Assembly: GCA_030278955.1 (NCBI GenBank)
Contig: JAOANR010000009.1
Coordinates: 42,265,800-42,329,799 of the forward strand
Length of the DNA: 64,000 nucleotides
Direction: 5' to 3'
Source: Hygrophila difformis
Taxonomy: Eukaryota; Streptophyta; Magnoliopsida; Lamiales; Acanthaceae
The position numbers and the translations under genes are program-made. Below are positions 21,895 through 34,194 of this stretch, in pieces; within the stretch, counting starts at the first letter, position 1, and the number at the start of each line of letters is the position of its first letter. The notes beneath the pieces were generated by a model. It made no database searches. It was not told the origin of the DNA and saw nothing but the letters and a program-made list of their open reading frames with translations.

Positions 21895-23944
21895 TCTTGT
21901 CGGAGCACCTATGGGAAGACTGCATGCCCAGTATGTATGGAAGAAATAAAATCTATAAGGCTCAAAGAGAGTGGCAAACATTTGTGGTTTGATGCTCACA
22001 GGAGGTTCCTTCCTTCATATCATCCTTTTAGAGTTGATAAGTCCAAATTCAAGAAGGATCGGGAGGAACACGGGTTGCCACCAAGGTATAAGAGCGGTGA
22101 AGAAGTATTGGAAGATATAGAAAGGCATGGTCTACGTCATGTAACCGAATTAGGAGGACACGAGGCGAAAACAATAATTAGTAAGACGTGAATGGAAAAA
22201 AAGTATATTTTGTGACACCTTATGGAAAACAAATTTGATTCGTCACAATTTGGATGTCATGCACATTGAGAAAAATGTGTTTGAAAATGTTTTCAACACT
22301 GTCATGGACGTTCAGGGGAAGACAAAGGACAATGCGAAAGCACGAGAGGACATTGTGACCATCTGTAATAGGCCTGAATTGCATGGGGATACTTGTACAG
22401 GCAGATATCCAAAACCGTTGTATACAATGGACAAGGAGAGGTGGGATATATTTTTGAAATGGGTTGCAAGTTAAAAATTCCTAATGGATGTGTATCCAAC
22501 CTGGGCAGATGCATAAACATGAATAAAAATAGAATATTTTGCATAAAAAGTCATGACTACCATATATTCTTACAGCATGTCCAACGATTATATGGCAGGA
22601 GCTGCTCCCTAAGAGTGTGTGGGAACCAATAACGGAATTGAGCAATGTTTTTCGGGCCTTGACTGCAAAAACACTTAAAGTTGCAGAAGTAGACAAATTG
22701 GCCATAAAATTCCAGTTGTTCTATCTAAGTTGAAGACAATCTTCCCACCTGCCTTCTTCGATTGTATGGAACATTTCCTGTCCACCTACCTTATGATAGC
22801 TAGGCTTGCTGGTCCCCTTTAGTTCAGATGGATGTCCCCATATGAAAAGTGAAATTTAAATAGTGTTATGTCGTTACTTTTGATACTAAACAATTGTTTC
22901 CTTTCCTTATACGAAAAATTTCTTCATGTAATCTTTTTCAGATATCTGAATCGATTGACGAGATCTGTGCGCAACAAGGCACATGTTGAAGTTAGTATTT
23001 GCAATCCATATATGGTCCGGGAGGCCTTGACTTTCTATCTCATTAATATCAAAGAAGAGGCGGTTGTCTGACGAAGAGTTGAAAGCCATACACAATTACC
23101 TCAACTTAAATTGCAAAGAGATCGAACCGTAAATCGAGTAAGTTCTTTTTTTAATCAAGCTGGTATCCCATCCTTTCAGTTTTTGGATGTTAACTAAGAC
23201 CTCATCTTAATAATAGGGAATTCTCACAACATCTGCGGAATGAGCGCCCTCGAATAAATGCCCCGGATATTTGGGCAGTTGTATCGGACGACTTTCCTAG
23301 ATGATTTGAGGCCTATGTAATCGAAAATCCACCAGAAAATCCATGTATTCATCACGTACCACAGGGCCCACTACCCATTGGTACATCATATCCTATGTAC
23401 TTTATAAATGGGATGAAATTTCACACAGAATCTCACGGTAGTCAAAGATTGACTTATAAAAGTGGTGTTTGCATCACGTCGTCCTCGTACAGAGACTATT
23501 ATGGTATAATTGAAGAGATTATAGTCATAGAGTATCATGCGCTGCTTATCAGGCAAACTGCCTTCTTCAAATGTAGATGGTTTGACCCTCGTGAAGGAAT
23601 TGAAACACACAGTCGTTCGAACTACAAGCATGTTGAAATTAACCACTCAAAGTCTTTGAACATATATGAACCTTTCATATTTGCTAATCAAGCCGAACAG
23701 GTGTGCTATGTATGGTTCCCAACCATGAGACCAACTGCGAGTAGGAAAGAGTGGTTGGTCGTGTGTAAAGTCAAACCTAGAGGTGTAATAACCATGATAT
23801 CTGAGGAAGAATCTGAAGCTTCCAAGTCGATGTTCCAGAACAACTTAGCCTCGAAACTACAACTATCACTTCCAGGTGGGAGAGACTAACAGACGATGTG
23901 GTCCAATATATTGATCTTCAGCAGGATAATAGCACTGATTCATA
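21895..23944 (+). pseudogene. CACTA (En/Spm) TNP2 transposase, 3' portion
   Basis: The plus strand encodes the second half of a TNP2-type transposase: CPVCME, then WFDAHRRFLP, RVDKSKFKKDREEH, VLEDIE and IRHNLDVMHIEKNVFENV (to about 22,480). Decayed DUF4218 sequence follows (about 22,560-23,100). A DUF4216 domain lies at about 23,395-23,880 (YYGIIEEI, FFKCRWFDP, EPFIFANQAEQVCYV). Frameshifts and stops separate the pieces. A shift near 23,870 leads into a tail ending at TAA 23,942-23,944. It is homologous to the transposase at 50,258-52,880. The 5' part should lie left of the Athila tandem. Confidence 0.8.
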
Positions 23945-26900
23945 ATTATCAATAGACACTGATTCTACTTCAGATGACACTGATTCTCCAGTGGCAAGAG
24001 GAGTTGAAACCGGCTTGGAAACGAGGAGACCAGCTCTATCTAGAATGTCATGGGCATATTTGGCTTGCCAAACAAAGAGGCTCGTGGAGGTGTGAGAAAC
24101 CTCTAATCCAAGAAAGTATGTAAGGTTACCCAGATCAGTGATGGAGAATTCTTTATATGTTCGGATAATGAACCGGAGAAGCATAGCAGAGTCGGAGCCC
24201 GTGATAATGATGTCATCAACATAGAGTAACAAAAATATAATAGATGTGCCCTGGTGAAAGAAGAACAATGAGGAGTCCAAGCGACTAGCACAGAATCCAA
24301 GACTAATAAGATAAGAGTTAAAGCGCTGGAACCAGGCAAGAGGAGCTTGACGAAGTCCATATATAGGCTTCTTAAGGCGACAAACATGAGTCGGATAACG
24401 TGCATCAACAAACCCAGGTGGCTGGGCCATGAACAAAGGCTGTGTGAGAACCCCATTCAAGAAAGAATTCTTGACATCAAGCTGATGAAGGGGCCACTGA
24501 AACTGTACAGATAAAGCCAAGATAACACGAACAGTAGAGGATTTCACAACCAGACTAAATGTATGATGGAAATCACAACCAGGAATCTGACTGAAGCCCT
24601 GAGCAACAAGCCGAGATTTATAGCGGTCAATTGAACCATCAGCACGATATTTGGTCCGGTAGACCCATATAGAACCAACAATATTTGTATCAGTGGGAGC
24701 CGGAACAAGGTCCCATGTGCAATTCGAATGAAGGGCATCAATTTCCTCTTGCATGGCGGTAACCCAATGTGGGGATTTTAAGGCAGACTTAAGACCACGG
24801 AGTTAAGTGGATGTGAGCAATGCTGTCAAGAGAGTGGTAGTGGCAAGAAGAGCAGGATATTTGGGCTTGAAAATTCCAAACTTTGATCGAGTAACCATTT
24901 TATGGGAGGGGGCAAGATGAGGAGCACGCGGATTAGGAGGAGGCTGTGGTGGATCAGTCATTGGTGGAGAAACAGGTACAGGCAGATTAGGAGCCGGTGG
25001 CAGTGTTGCAGGATTCTGAGGTAAGGACAAAGGTGGAGGCATATGATGTGCAGGACAAGCAGACCCAAGACATGAACTAGGAGGAGAGGGCAACGGCGAA
25101 TCTTGGGTGTTCGGATGGGAAGGTCCAGAAGAAGTAGGAGAATTAGTTGGAGGCAATCCAGGTAAAGACTCCCAATATGAAGTGAAATCCAAGTTATCCG
25201 AACCAAGAGAATTAAGAGAAGTTTCAGCAAGAGGAAAATTGAGCTCATCAAACTGGGCATGTCTGGTCACAAAGATACGTGTGGTAGACGGATCATAACA
25301 ACAAAACTCGTTGTGTATACTGCTATAGCCCCAGAACATACATGGACGACTACGAGGTGCAAATTTATGAGCAGCATAGTCTCGCAAATAAGGAAACACC
25401 CGACAACCAAAGGGGCAAAAATTGGCATAATTAGGTATTGTACCAAACAAGACTTCAAATAAGGACTGATTATTCAAAACAGAAATAGGTAACCTGTTGA
25501 TACTATACACAGCTGCTGCAAAAGCATCAAACCAGAAGGAGGCCGGAGCATGTGCATGAAAAAACATAGATAAACCGGACTCAGAGATGTGACGATGCTT
25601 CCGTCAGCACGTCCATTTTGCTGAGGCGTGATAGGGGCAGAAAACCGGTGTAGAATACCATTTAAAACAGTAAATTCTCGTATGCGAGAATTACCAAATC
25701 CTGAACCTCCTTAACTTTGAAGGACTTTTAAGGTGGTAGAAAATTGGTTGCATACAAACTTATGAAAGCTCACAAAGACATCAAAAAATTTTGATTTGGC
25801 CCGACGAGGATAAATCTAAGTAAAACGTGAATAGTCATCGATGAAAGCAACATAATAACGGTAGCCATCTGATGTGGAAACTGGCGCAGGGCCCCATAAA
25901 TAACAATGTACTAAATCAAGCACATGAGCAGCTCGTTTATCATTCAAAGGAAAAGGAACACGCTTACTTTTGGCTAACTAACATGAAGTACAAACTCCAG
26001 GGGTGGGTAGTAAGGATGTGGCAGTTAAATGCGCAAACTTATTCAACAAACTGATAAGGGAAATTGGGACATGCCCCAAGCGATTATGCCATAAACTGAA
26101 ACTTGCTTTCAGAGACTTATTTGTTAAAGCAGCAACCAAAGAGGAATGGCCACATTCAAGAATGTATAATCCACGATCGCACCGGCCCTATGCGAGAACC
26201 ATCTTTATTGCCCGGTTCTGAATACTGAAAGAATTTGCAAAGAACACCACATCAACAGGATAATCAATTTTTAATTTGATTATATATAACATGTTCTTAG
26301 TCAGATGAGGAACAACCAAAACATCAAGCAAATTAAGCTTAGGAGTCAATAAATAAATACCAATCCTTGTAATACGTAAGGAAGAGCCATTGCCAACAAT
26401 AACATAATTGTTACCCGTGTATGGAGTGGAAGAATCCAAGAGTGACGAGTTAGACGTCATATGAGAAGATGCACCGGAACCACATACCAGTCTGGGGTAG
26501 AATCAGAAACATTGCAATTGGCTTTGAACGCCTGGGCAAGATTGGCAGAAGAATCAGACAAACTACCTTGTAGAAACCGCGGGCATTTGTTCGCATAATG
26601 TGCCCCACGACAGATTTGGCAATGAGGAACATAAGACTTACGTCCACCCCGACCGATTGAAGAACCACAACCACCAGAAGAACCATGACCGTCGGAGGAA
26701 CCACAGTTAGAGGAGCCGCGAGTATAAGCGAAAAACACATGCTGCTGTGATTGGCCCGAGTTCTCCATGGATCGATGAAGAAGATCATATTGTTTGGCCT
26801 GGTTCAAGAGATCCATAAAGGAAGGAACCGGTTTCATAGACATCCTTGTGTCAGAAAAACTGAGAAATTGAGGGCCAAGTCCGTGGAGAAACCAATGACT

Positions 26901-27410
26901 TTTGTCTAAATCATCGATATGGTGACCAATGGAAGATAATTGATCACATAAATTTTTAAACTTACGACCAAATTCCTCCACAATAGAATTATCGCGACGA
27001 AGAAACAATAATTCCTCTCGAAGTTGCAAAGCACGAGAGGTAGAAGCATGAGAAAAGGCAGATTCAAGAGCAAGCCAAGCCGCGTGGGATGTTGTACAGT
27101 CAACAACTTCGGCCATGGCTTCTTCGGATAGAGTGGAGAATATAACACCAAGAAGTTTTTCATTGGTTTTGTGCCAAATGGAGTAGGCGGGATTGGGAAT
27201 AGTGGCAGCAGCGGCGGAATTATCTGTGGGAAGAGCAGTGACTGTGAGAGGTGGGGCGCGGACAGGGCCATTGATGAATTCAAGGAGATCAAAATGAGTA
27301 ATCATAAGCATGATTTGCCGTTTCCACAGAAGGTAATTGGAGGAATTCAACTTGATCGGTACCATATGAATCATGGTAGCAATGGGTAAAGGTTCATTTG
27401 TTGCCGCCAT
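23945..27410 (-). pseudogene. Decayed Ty1/copia polyprotein
   Basis: The gag part (27,410-26,457) is open for 317 codons: a UBN2-type domain (LNSSNYLLWKRQ, EFGRKFKNLCDQL) and a zinc-knuckle-like CQICRGAHYANKC with one residue fewer than usual before the His. Protease and pre-integrase sequence (26,460-26,188) and a broken integrase (about 26,180-25,570) follow. Next come the integrase C-terminal part (25,567-24,803, FWFDAFAAAVYSINRLP, FGCRVFPYLRDY) and RT (24,754-23,918, LDVKNSFLNG, LLYVDDIII). RNase H is missing. Stops and frameshifts separate the parts. No copia LTRs are visible on either side. Confidence 0.82.
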
Positions 27411-27440
27411 GGGGAAAAGGAAATGAGAAAGAGAGGCGAT

Positions 27441-27657
27441 TTCGAACTCCAATTTAATTTCGTGTTCGAAATATTGAGCTCGTCGACATTTGGTTCCCAG
27501 ACCATAATTTATTTAATTAGCTATTTCCGACTTCACGCCCTCTTGGAAATTAAATTCCTTTTTGTCTTTTTGAATTAAATTCCATTTCTTTTTATTTTTA
27601 TTTTATTTATTTATTTATTTATGTGACAAAGCCGTGACTAATTTCGCGGGTATTACA
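27441..27657 (-). repeat. First ~217 bp of a gypsy-type LTR fused to the copia gag
   Basis: On the minus strand it starts TGTAATACCCGCGAA at 27,657. It is alignable by eye with the LTR start at 30,883 (TGTAATACCTACGAA) as far as a shared GAGTTYGAAAT motif. It then changes abruptly into copia 5' sequence. The start resembles Tekay/Del-type chromovirus LTRs. Confidence 0.5.
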
Positions 27658-27948
27658 CCTTTGTATCCTGAGAGAAAAGTTAAACTACGGGTTTTATCAG
27701 TATATAAAATAATGAGTAAGTTAGTTCCTAGCATAACAATAATAGGTTTAAAAATTTAATTAATAAAAATTTATCTTTGTACTCATTCGCATTTTAATAT
27801 AAAATATATTTGACAAAATTAATAATAAGAATATAAAGGCATGATTTAAAGGCACATTTAAAATGTAAAGGTGTACAAGAATATTAAACACATTAAATTG
27901 AAATTTAAATAAAAGCGTAGACATGAATTGAAAAGCATATATATAATT

Positions 27949-28933
27949 GAGCAAATCCCAAAAAATAGATCCCAATTATGTCAAAATCTTCACTTAGGTA
28001 CCTAAAATTTTTTATTGGAAAAAACTAGAACTCCACCAAAATAAACTTTTCTAAAATATTCTTTCTCACCCCTTGACTTTTTCTCTTTCTTATTTTAACA
28101 CCAAAAGTTTTTATTCCCATTAAATTTAAAAGTTTCTTGGTAAATCTTAACATATAATAATGAACTCAACATATTTTTAAAATTATTTTTGACATGATAT
28201 TCATTAAGCTTCTTTTTATTGTTTCATTTATATAAAAAATAATTTAAAGATATTCATTTTTATCTTTTGGAATACTAATTTATACTTAATTATTATGACA
28301 AATAATGTCAAACATAAGAATTACTGTAATATAATAAATTTATAATTACTCTCATTATAGATTCATAAATTTAATTATACTATTGTTGGGCTCTATAAAA
28401 TATAATTTGAGATGACAAATAATGTCAAAGATAAAAGTTACTATGATATAATAAATTTATAATTACTTTCATTATAGATTCATAAATTTAATTATACTAT
28501 TGTTGGGCTCAATTAAATATAATTTGAAATATACTTCTATTTAATCAAATATATATTATCATTCCATATATTTTTCAGTAAATATAAATATTTAAATAAT
28601 TAAATTTTCTTAAAAGGTTTATAATATTTAAAAATCTAGATTTTGAATGGTTAGAGTTATAAATTTATTTACACAAACATGTTGGGCCAATTATTTGTTA
28701 AGATCCCCTAAAGAAAAGAATTATAAATTTAATGGAATAAGAAGTTTTGTGTTAAAATAAGAAAGAAAACAAAGTAAAGGGATGAAAAATGATATTTAAA
28801 AAAAGTATATTTGAGTGGCGGTCTAGATTTTTCCAACTTTTCAAAGTTGAGGTTTAGTTTTTTCCAATAAAAAAGTTTAGGTAATTAAGTAAAGATTTTG
28901 ACATAATTGGGGTCTATTTTTTGGGATTTGCTC
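27949..28933. mobile_element. Non-autonomous Mutator-type element with long TIRs, 985 bp
   Basis: The ends are GAGCAAATCCCAAAA and its complement, and the inverted similarity extends about 200 bp inward on both sides (27,949-28,145 with 28,725-28,933). The flanks are a perfect 9-bp target duplication, tatataatt, at 27,940-27,948 and 28,934-28,942. A 9-bp duplication with long TIRs is the hallmark of Mutator-like elements. The interior is AT-rich and has no coding capacity, so movement would depend on a transposase elsewhere. Confidence 0.8.
28295..28528. repeat. 117-bp tandem duplication inside the Mutator-type element
   Basis: Two copies (28,295-28,411 and 28,412-28,528) differ at only a few bases. 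Both contain GACAAATAATGTCAAA and end after TTGTTGGGCTC. The duplication is internal to the element. Confidence 0.8.
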
Positions 28934-28999
28934 TATATAATTTAATAAATAAAAATCGCATTTAAGTCTTTTAATTCCCGTTAACTAAGAGGATGAAGC

Positions 29000-30883
29000 C
29001 ATAATCATAGTATACAATTTCTCAAATATCTCGTATCACGAGTCCGTTGGCCGCAGCCAAATACGCCGTACACAGACACACTCCGGAGCCTTAGGTAACC
29101 CATATGGATACACCCAAGAGTGCAGGCCTTAATATCAATGGCCATTTTGGCACAATATCATAAAATCACCATCGCCCATTTAGGCATGACGTGACACAGT
29201 TAAAGAGGCACCCTAGAGCACTCGCTCTTTAATTTGCAAAAATCACGATCGCCCGTTTAGGCATGACGTGACACAGTTAGAAGGGCACCCCGATGAGCAC
29301 TTACCCTCTAATTCGTAAGTGGAGATCTAGCCCAACCTATTGTAACGGGTTTTCAAATATATTATTTATCATCTTAACAAGAATTCCAAACCATAAGTTT
29401 AGAAGAAATTCCATTTTTCAACAAGTATAACAAGTTCTCACGTCACAGTTTACGCCTTTTGGCATTAAAAATCCGTTTCTAAGCCGATCGATGCGAAATA
29501 TATACAGTTGATCTACAACACCCTAATTACCGAATTTTGTGTTTTATGATTTTCAAAATAAGATGCGGATCTAAGTCAAAAATCGAGCTCTATGCAAAAT
29601 TCATATGCTGTGAGGATTCGGATTTGGCGAAACATCTTTTGGCGAGTTTTTCACATAGAAAATGAAGCTAAAAAATTATGAAATTTTACATGCATAAACT
29701 AGACATAATTATACACGTTTTATTTGTATCACAAAGTTCAAATCTGACTGGATCTATTAGAAAAATGCTTAACAATTCGGATATGAAAGATGTCAGATTT
29801 TTGGAAAACTCAGAAAATACAAGTTAAACCAGATCGGTTTTGAGGGTTCAACCATCGACCAAAATTTATGAAATTTTGACACAAAACTCTTTAAAGTGTT
29901 TGAAACAAGTTTTTAGTTTTGAGTTTCTTTGTTTGAATGCTCGAAAAGGGTTTAAATTTCGGATTCAGAAAACGTGCACCAAGGAGCTTTTGGTGACAGA
30001 TTTTCGTGTCTTACTTCTATCTTTTAAATCAGTCAACTAAAATGCCTCAAAATTGATATGATAGGAACCCACTTACAGTAGATGAGATGTAGAGTCTTAG
30101 ATTTCATTGGGATGGCCTTCGGGATCAACAAACAAGTCCAAAACGCTTCGTCTCCTTCTCTTCAGTTCCAATTTGTGATTACAAGGTAGAAAAACTTAGG
30201 ATTAGATTCTAAATCCAACTAAGAACCATAAAATGAAACTAAAATCCCTTCCTTACCACTACCCAACGTCTGAGAAGTGCTCAACCTCGTCCGCAGCGTC
30301 ATCTTCTTCGTCGGGATGGTCCTTGAAAGCTCACAAATCTAGGGTTTTTTGACTGGATGAGAATTGACAGGAACGTGGCAGTTTTGGGGTGGATTAAGGG
30401 TTTAAAATCAGTACACAATCGGCCATTAACTCCCCCTCCTCGTCACAAGGTAAGTTTCCAAGGTTACGGACCGAAATCGGGGAAAGAATCCCGTCGATCA
30501 CGCTCCTTGCCGCTATTGCTGGAGTGGCACGGTGGTGGTGCGGTTTTGGCCAGACGGGCGCGCGGTCTGACCTGGACCGTGCGTCCGGGCTGGGTCGTGT
30601 GATCTGGGTCGGTTCTTTTCTCCTCCCTTTTGGGCTTTTCTCCTTCCACTTCTTGGGCTTAATTATTGGGTTATTCTCGGGCTATACATTCCTACTTTAA
30701 TCTATTTCAAACTCGAATTAATTTTGTATTCTAAAACTTGAATTCTTCGGCTATTGACTCCCGTGCAATAATTTATTTAATAAAATTATTTCCGACTTCA
30801 CGGGACTCTTGGAATTTAAATTCTTATTAATCTTGAATTTAATTTCACTCCTTTTAATTGTGACTAAATTCGTAGGTATTACA
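29000..30883 (-). mobile_element. Gypsy-type (Tekay/Del-like) solo LTR, left edge uncertain
   Basis: The right edge is clear: on the minus strand it starts TGTAATACC at 30,883. Typical LTR body follows, including a GC-rich stretch (30,480-30,620). No retrotransposon coding sequence is attached. I could not place the left terminus; a TGTAAC at 29,341 is one candidate. Confidence 0.45.
29163..29318. repeat. Two ~76-bp imperfect tandem repeats
   Basis: The segment AAATCACSATCGCCC followed by TTTAGGCATGACGTGACACA occurs twice, spaced 76 bp, each ending in a stretch rich in CACCC and GCAC. The repeats lie within the gypsy-type LTR region. Confidence 0.75.
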
Positions 30884-30949
30884 CATGTCCCCACAATTCT
30901 TAGGAATTTTTGATCGCGTTTTATCAAAAGGTAAAAAAAATGTGTCAAC

Positions 30950-31665
30950 TTGTTAGGATTGGGTTTGGCAAAACATCCAAGTGATAGAATTTGGAATTGC
31001 TTTCTTAATCGCTTTCTTTATTGCTTTCACAGAGGTCACTTGGATGAGTTGTTAAATTTCATGTAACGAACTACGAAATATTTAGCAATTGGGTTTGGAG
31101 ATTTAATGACAGTTTGGGCGTGGTCAAGAGAAACAAGTGTATTTAGTCATACTCTGGAGAGATGGATTAGATATTGCTTTCCACCTTAAGTAAATAATGA
31201 GCCCTGGTGGGTAATTATAAGCTTGAGGTATTTTCAAAATTTAAGGTGCTTTAAATGCATGCAAAATTAATTGTTAGTACCTGTCTGTCAAAAGGAAAAA
31301 TATTTAGGGATGTGTGAGTGATTATCTAATCGGGGAATTATTTCAACGCTAAGATCCGAATCATTAAATTGGAAGTTCGATTTATGCAAGTCTACACCTT
31401 GTCCACTTGTCTTCTCCTTAGTCCTTTTTTGTCTGCATTGCATAAGTTGTCTGCATATTTCATTTGCTTTCTAGATTAGATATTAATTTCTGTCAACCTT
31501 AGAATGTTAGTATATCAATCAATAAAATGCGAGTAACCGGGTAGAAAATTTAGTAGAATGGCGTTGGCCCTGCTTCTATCGCACATCCTCTAGTGAACGA
31601 TTCGATTTTACCTATAAATTACTGCATCTTTGACAACCGTGCGCTTTTAGTGCACAGTCTTCCAC
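30950..31665 (+). mobile_element. Diverged Athila-like LTR fragment, reversed
   Basis: CTGCTTCTATCGCACATCCT at about 31,570 and the following TCTAGTGAACGATYCG, TATAAATTACTGCA and CCGTGCGCTTT motifs match the complement of 10,930-10,826. A GCTTTCTTTAT...GCTTTC...AGAGGTCACT block near 31,000 matches the complement of 11,600-11,545. It is thus a relative of the 10.5-15.2 kb LTR in opposite orientation. No PBS or coding region follows. Confidence 0.65.
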
Positions 31666-31839
31666 CATTAATAAAATTATTAACCACCCATATTCTAGCT
31701 CAATTCTTTCCAAGTATAGCAAGAAAATAAATTTATTTTTAAATCAAACTTAAAAGGTGGTGGAAGACGTGTCAAAGTTTCAAGTACACGTCTTATAATG
31801 ACCAAACCAACAACAACAGTCAATGAACACTAACATCAC

Positions 31840-32700
31840 CTCCACCGGAGCAACCTCCATGATCATCTTCCCCGTCCCCGTGGTATGGGGATCAAGGCCT
31901 CCGAACTCCTAACAATCTCTCCCTCTGCGCTGCCATGGTCGTCTGAGTCTGGGAAAGCTGCTCAAGAGTTGCCTTATACTCATCAAACTGCTCCTGTGTC
32001 ACTTCGTGATGGTGAAGGAGTGGAATCAACATGGTCCGCAACTTAATTGCCTTGGCCATCGAGCCTATGCCATATACTGCTTTGCGCCTGTCGTGTCCAC
32101 CAGCGAGTCGTAGAAGACGCGATTCAGATCAAAGCTGCCACCAATCGTAGGGTTCCTGACTTAAAGCATCAGCGATGGCATTGAACTCCTCCTATATTTA
32201 AAAGGAAAAAAAGGGACAATTAGCTAAGGAAAATGAGTTAAGGCTAAATGTGACATATTTCATTAAAATCTCAAATGACCAATCTAATCCTACAAATTAT
32301 TAACAATGTTTACAATATTTACTGAAGTTGTTGTGACCTAGGTGCTATCCAATTGTCCTTTTGATGTTTTCTCGTGTGGGTGTGCTCATGAATTTCATGC
32401 AAGTGGACAAGATTCTGATCAACTGTCTGCAAAATTTCAAAAATTATAAGTGATGAACATGACTTAGTAAAAATTATTTAATTAAAACAAATAATTGGGT
32501 AAAGCATACCAATTTATCAAAAGTGGCTCGATGCGTCTTTGATCCTGCTGAGTGTGTGGGAAGGGCTGGAGCATCCTCCTGTCCCCGACGTCTGTTCAAC
32601 TTTCCTCTTTTCTATATATCCTTAAATTCAGGGGAATCCCTCAGTCGCCTCCAATTCCCACCACTATCTCATCCGCTGGCATCACTTTCTTCTTCATTAT
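31840..32700 (-). pseudogene. CACTA-associated plant transposase (Transposase_24/Ptta type) remnant
   Basis: Three minus-strand segments resemble the C-terminal part of this family. They are about 32,680-32,520 (NWRRLRDSPEFKDI, then HSAGSKTHRATFDKL), about 32,440-32,325 (VHLHEIHEHTHTRKHQKDNW), and about 32,200-31,845 (KAVYGIGSMAKAIKLR, QEQFDEYKATLEQL). Introns with GT-AG-like ends separate them. Stops and shifts, for example after FKDI, make it non-functional. In En/Spm elements this protein accompanies TNP2. The CACTA terminus at 34,398 probably belongs to the same remnant. Confidence 0.6.
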
Positions 32701-33323
32701 GATGTCAAGAGTATAATCTTTGTATTTGATATTTTCAATGGTCAAATAACTTATTCGTATAACATCATAAAATATTTTTATGATAGTTTAGAATGTACCG
32801 TCCAATATTTTTCTTCTCCCACTCATTCCTCACAGATGTTGCATGCTCGGGTGCCCTACGAGCAAATTTTCTTCCTCACAGATGTTGCATGATATTTACT
32901 AGTTAGAATAATACAAAACAATCATTTAACACTTGCATCATACCTAGAACTCTCCCCAGTAGAGGTTCTGAAATAAAGTGAAATAAAAGGCATTACCCTC
33001 TATTATCTTCAATTTCAAGCATAAACATAACAATGAATTCGGTTTCCCATACTAAATAAATCCTTTGAAAAAAAACGAGGGATGAGTAAAAGGTTTGGCA
33101 AAACAAAGCAATTGAAAATAAAAAAACACAATCTTCAACTCCACAAAACACGGTGGCCATTCAAACCAAATTCACCTAGTATAAAAAAAAAAATCACTAA
33201 CAATACCAATAACAAACCAAAACAACGATTACACCAACGATTAACAGCGTTGTAAGTCATATTCTATCCTTTCTACAATGCCCATAAACGAAGTGCTTCG
33301 TTTCAGATCGATTGTTCGCGACC

Positions 33324-33402
33324 GAGAAAGAAAGGTAATTTATTACTCGAGCGAAAGGTAATAAATTACCGAGAAAGAAAGGTAATTTATTACTCGAGCG
33401 AA
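33324..33402. repeat. Short direct and inverted repeat around GGTAATTTATTAC
   Basis: A 32-bp segment (33,324-33,355) is repeated at 33,371-33,402. Between them GGTAATTTATTAC pairs with GTAATAAATTACC (33,334-33,370), so the stretch can form a hairpin. Confidence 0.7.
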
Positions 33403-33435
33403 GAATTTATTGCCCTGATTAGAGCCATTTAAATA

Positions 33436-33478
33436 ATAAAAGGAGGTTTTTCAATGCGAGATCTAAAAACATATCTCA
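33436..33478 (+). other. psaJ: Nuclear plastid-DNA fragment: start of psaJ
   Basis: AAAGGAGGTTTTTCAATGCG and the following codons (MRDLKTYL, 33,454-33,477) match the plastid Shine-Dalgarno region and first eight codons of psaJ, a photosystem I subunit. The match stops abruptly after TATCTC. The following frame is unrelated to psaJ, so no functional gene remains. The continuation to about 33,720 did not match any plastid gene I know. Confidence 0.6.
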
Positions 33479-34194
33479 AAAGTAGGCCTTTAAAAAAAGA
33501 GGATTTCGACAGTAGTCAAATAAAAGACGGAAGGAAGTCATTTTGCACCTACCGGAATAAGGTAAACCTCAGTTTGGAGTTTTTCTCTAATAAAGCTGAT
33601 ATCATACAAACCATGCCCGTATTGCCGTTCCTCCAGCATTTCGCTATAATAGCCCCCGTACTATAAGAATTTTGATAGCCCCTTTTCTTATTATAGAGGC
33701 AATTCCACTTTCAAATATTTGCAGTGTTCAATCGAGCGAAATGGCCACAGTGTGTACAACAACGATTACAACAAAAAAAAAATGGCAGTGTTCACAACCT
33801 AATCACGGTCTTCATAGAGGAATTTTGAAGCGGGTATTTCAATTTTTTTCAAAGAAGAAGACAACAATCGACATATACACAATGGCCTACAAAACATAAT
33901 ACGACAATCGAATAGGATACCAGAGCAATAGTGTTGAATTGCATACCTCGATGGAGTGTTCGAATGCAGTGGTTTTTTTCGAGGGAACCATGACTGTGCT
34001 CAATCTGCTTCTGTGGGGGTGGCTCAACTTGAATAGTGAATGTGTGGCTCGATGTTGGCAGCAATGGTGGTCGGCGAGGTGGTGGTCGGAGGCTTCGGTG
34101 AAAACGGGAGGGAGTAAAATTGGAGTCACATTTTTTGTTTTGTCTGTAAATGCGAATTACAGCCAGATTGGGGAAGAAATAATAACCTAGGTTA

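Noticed and set aside
29840..30040. 66-codon plus-strand frame
   Set aside because: It lies within the gypsy-type LTR region and shows no domain or start context.
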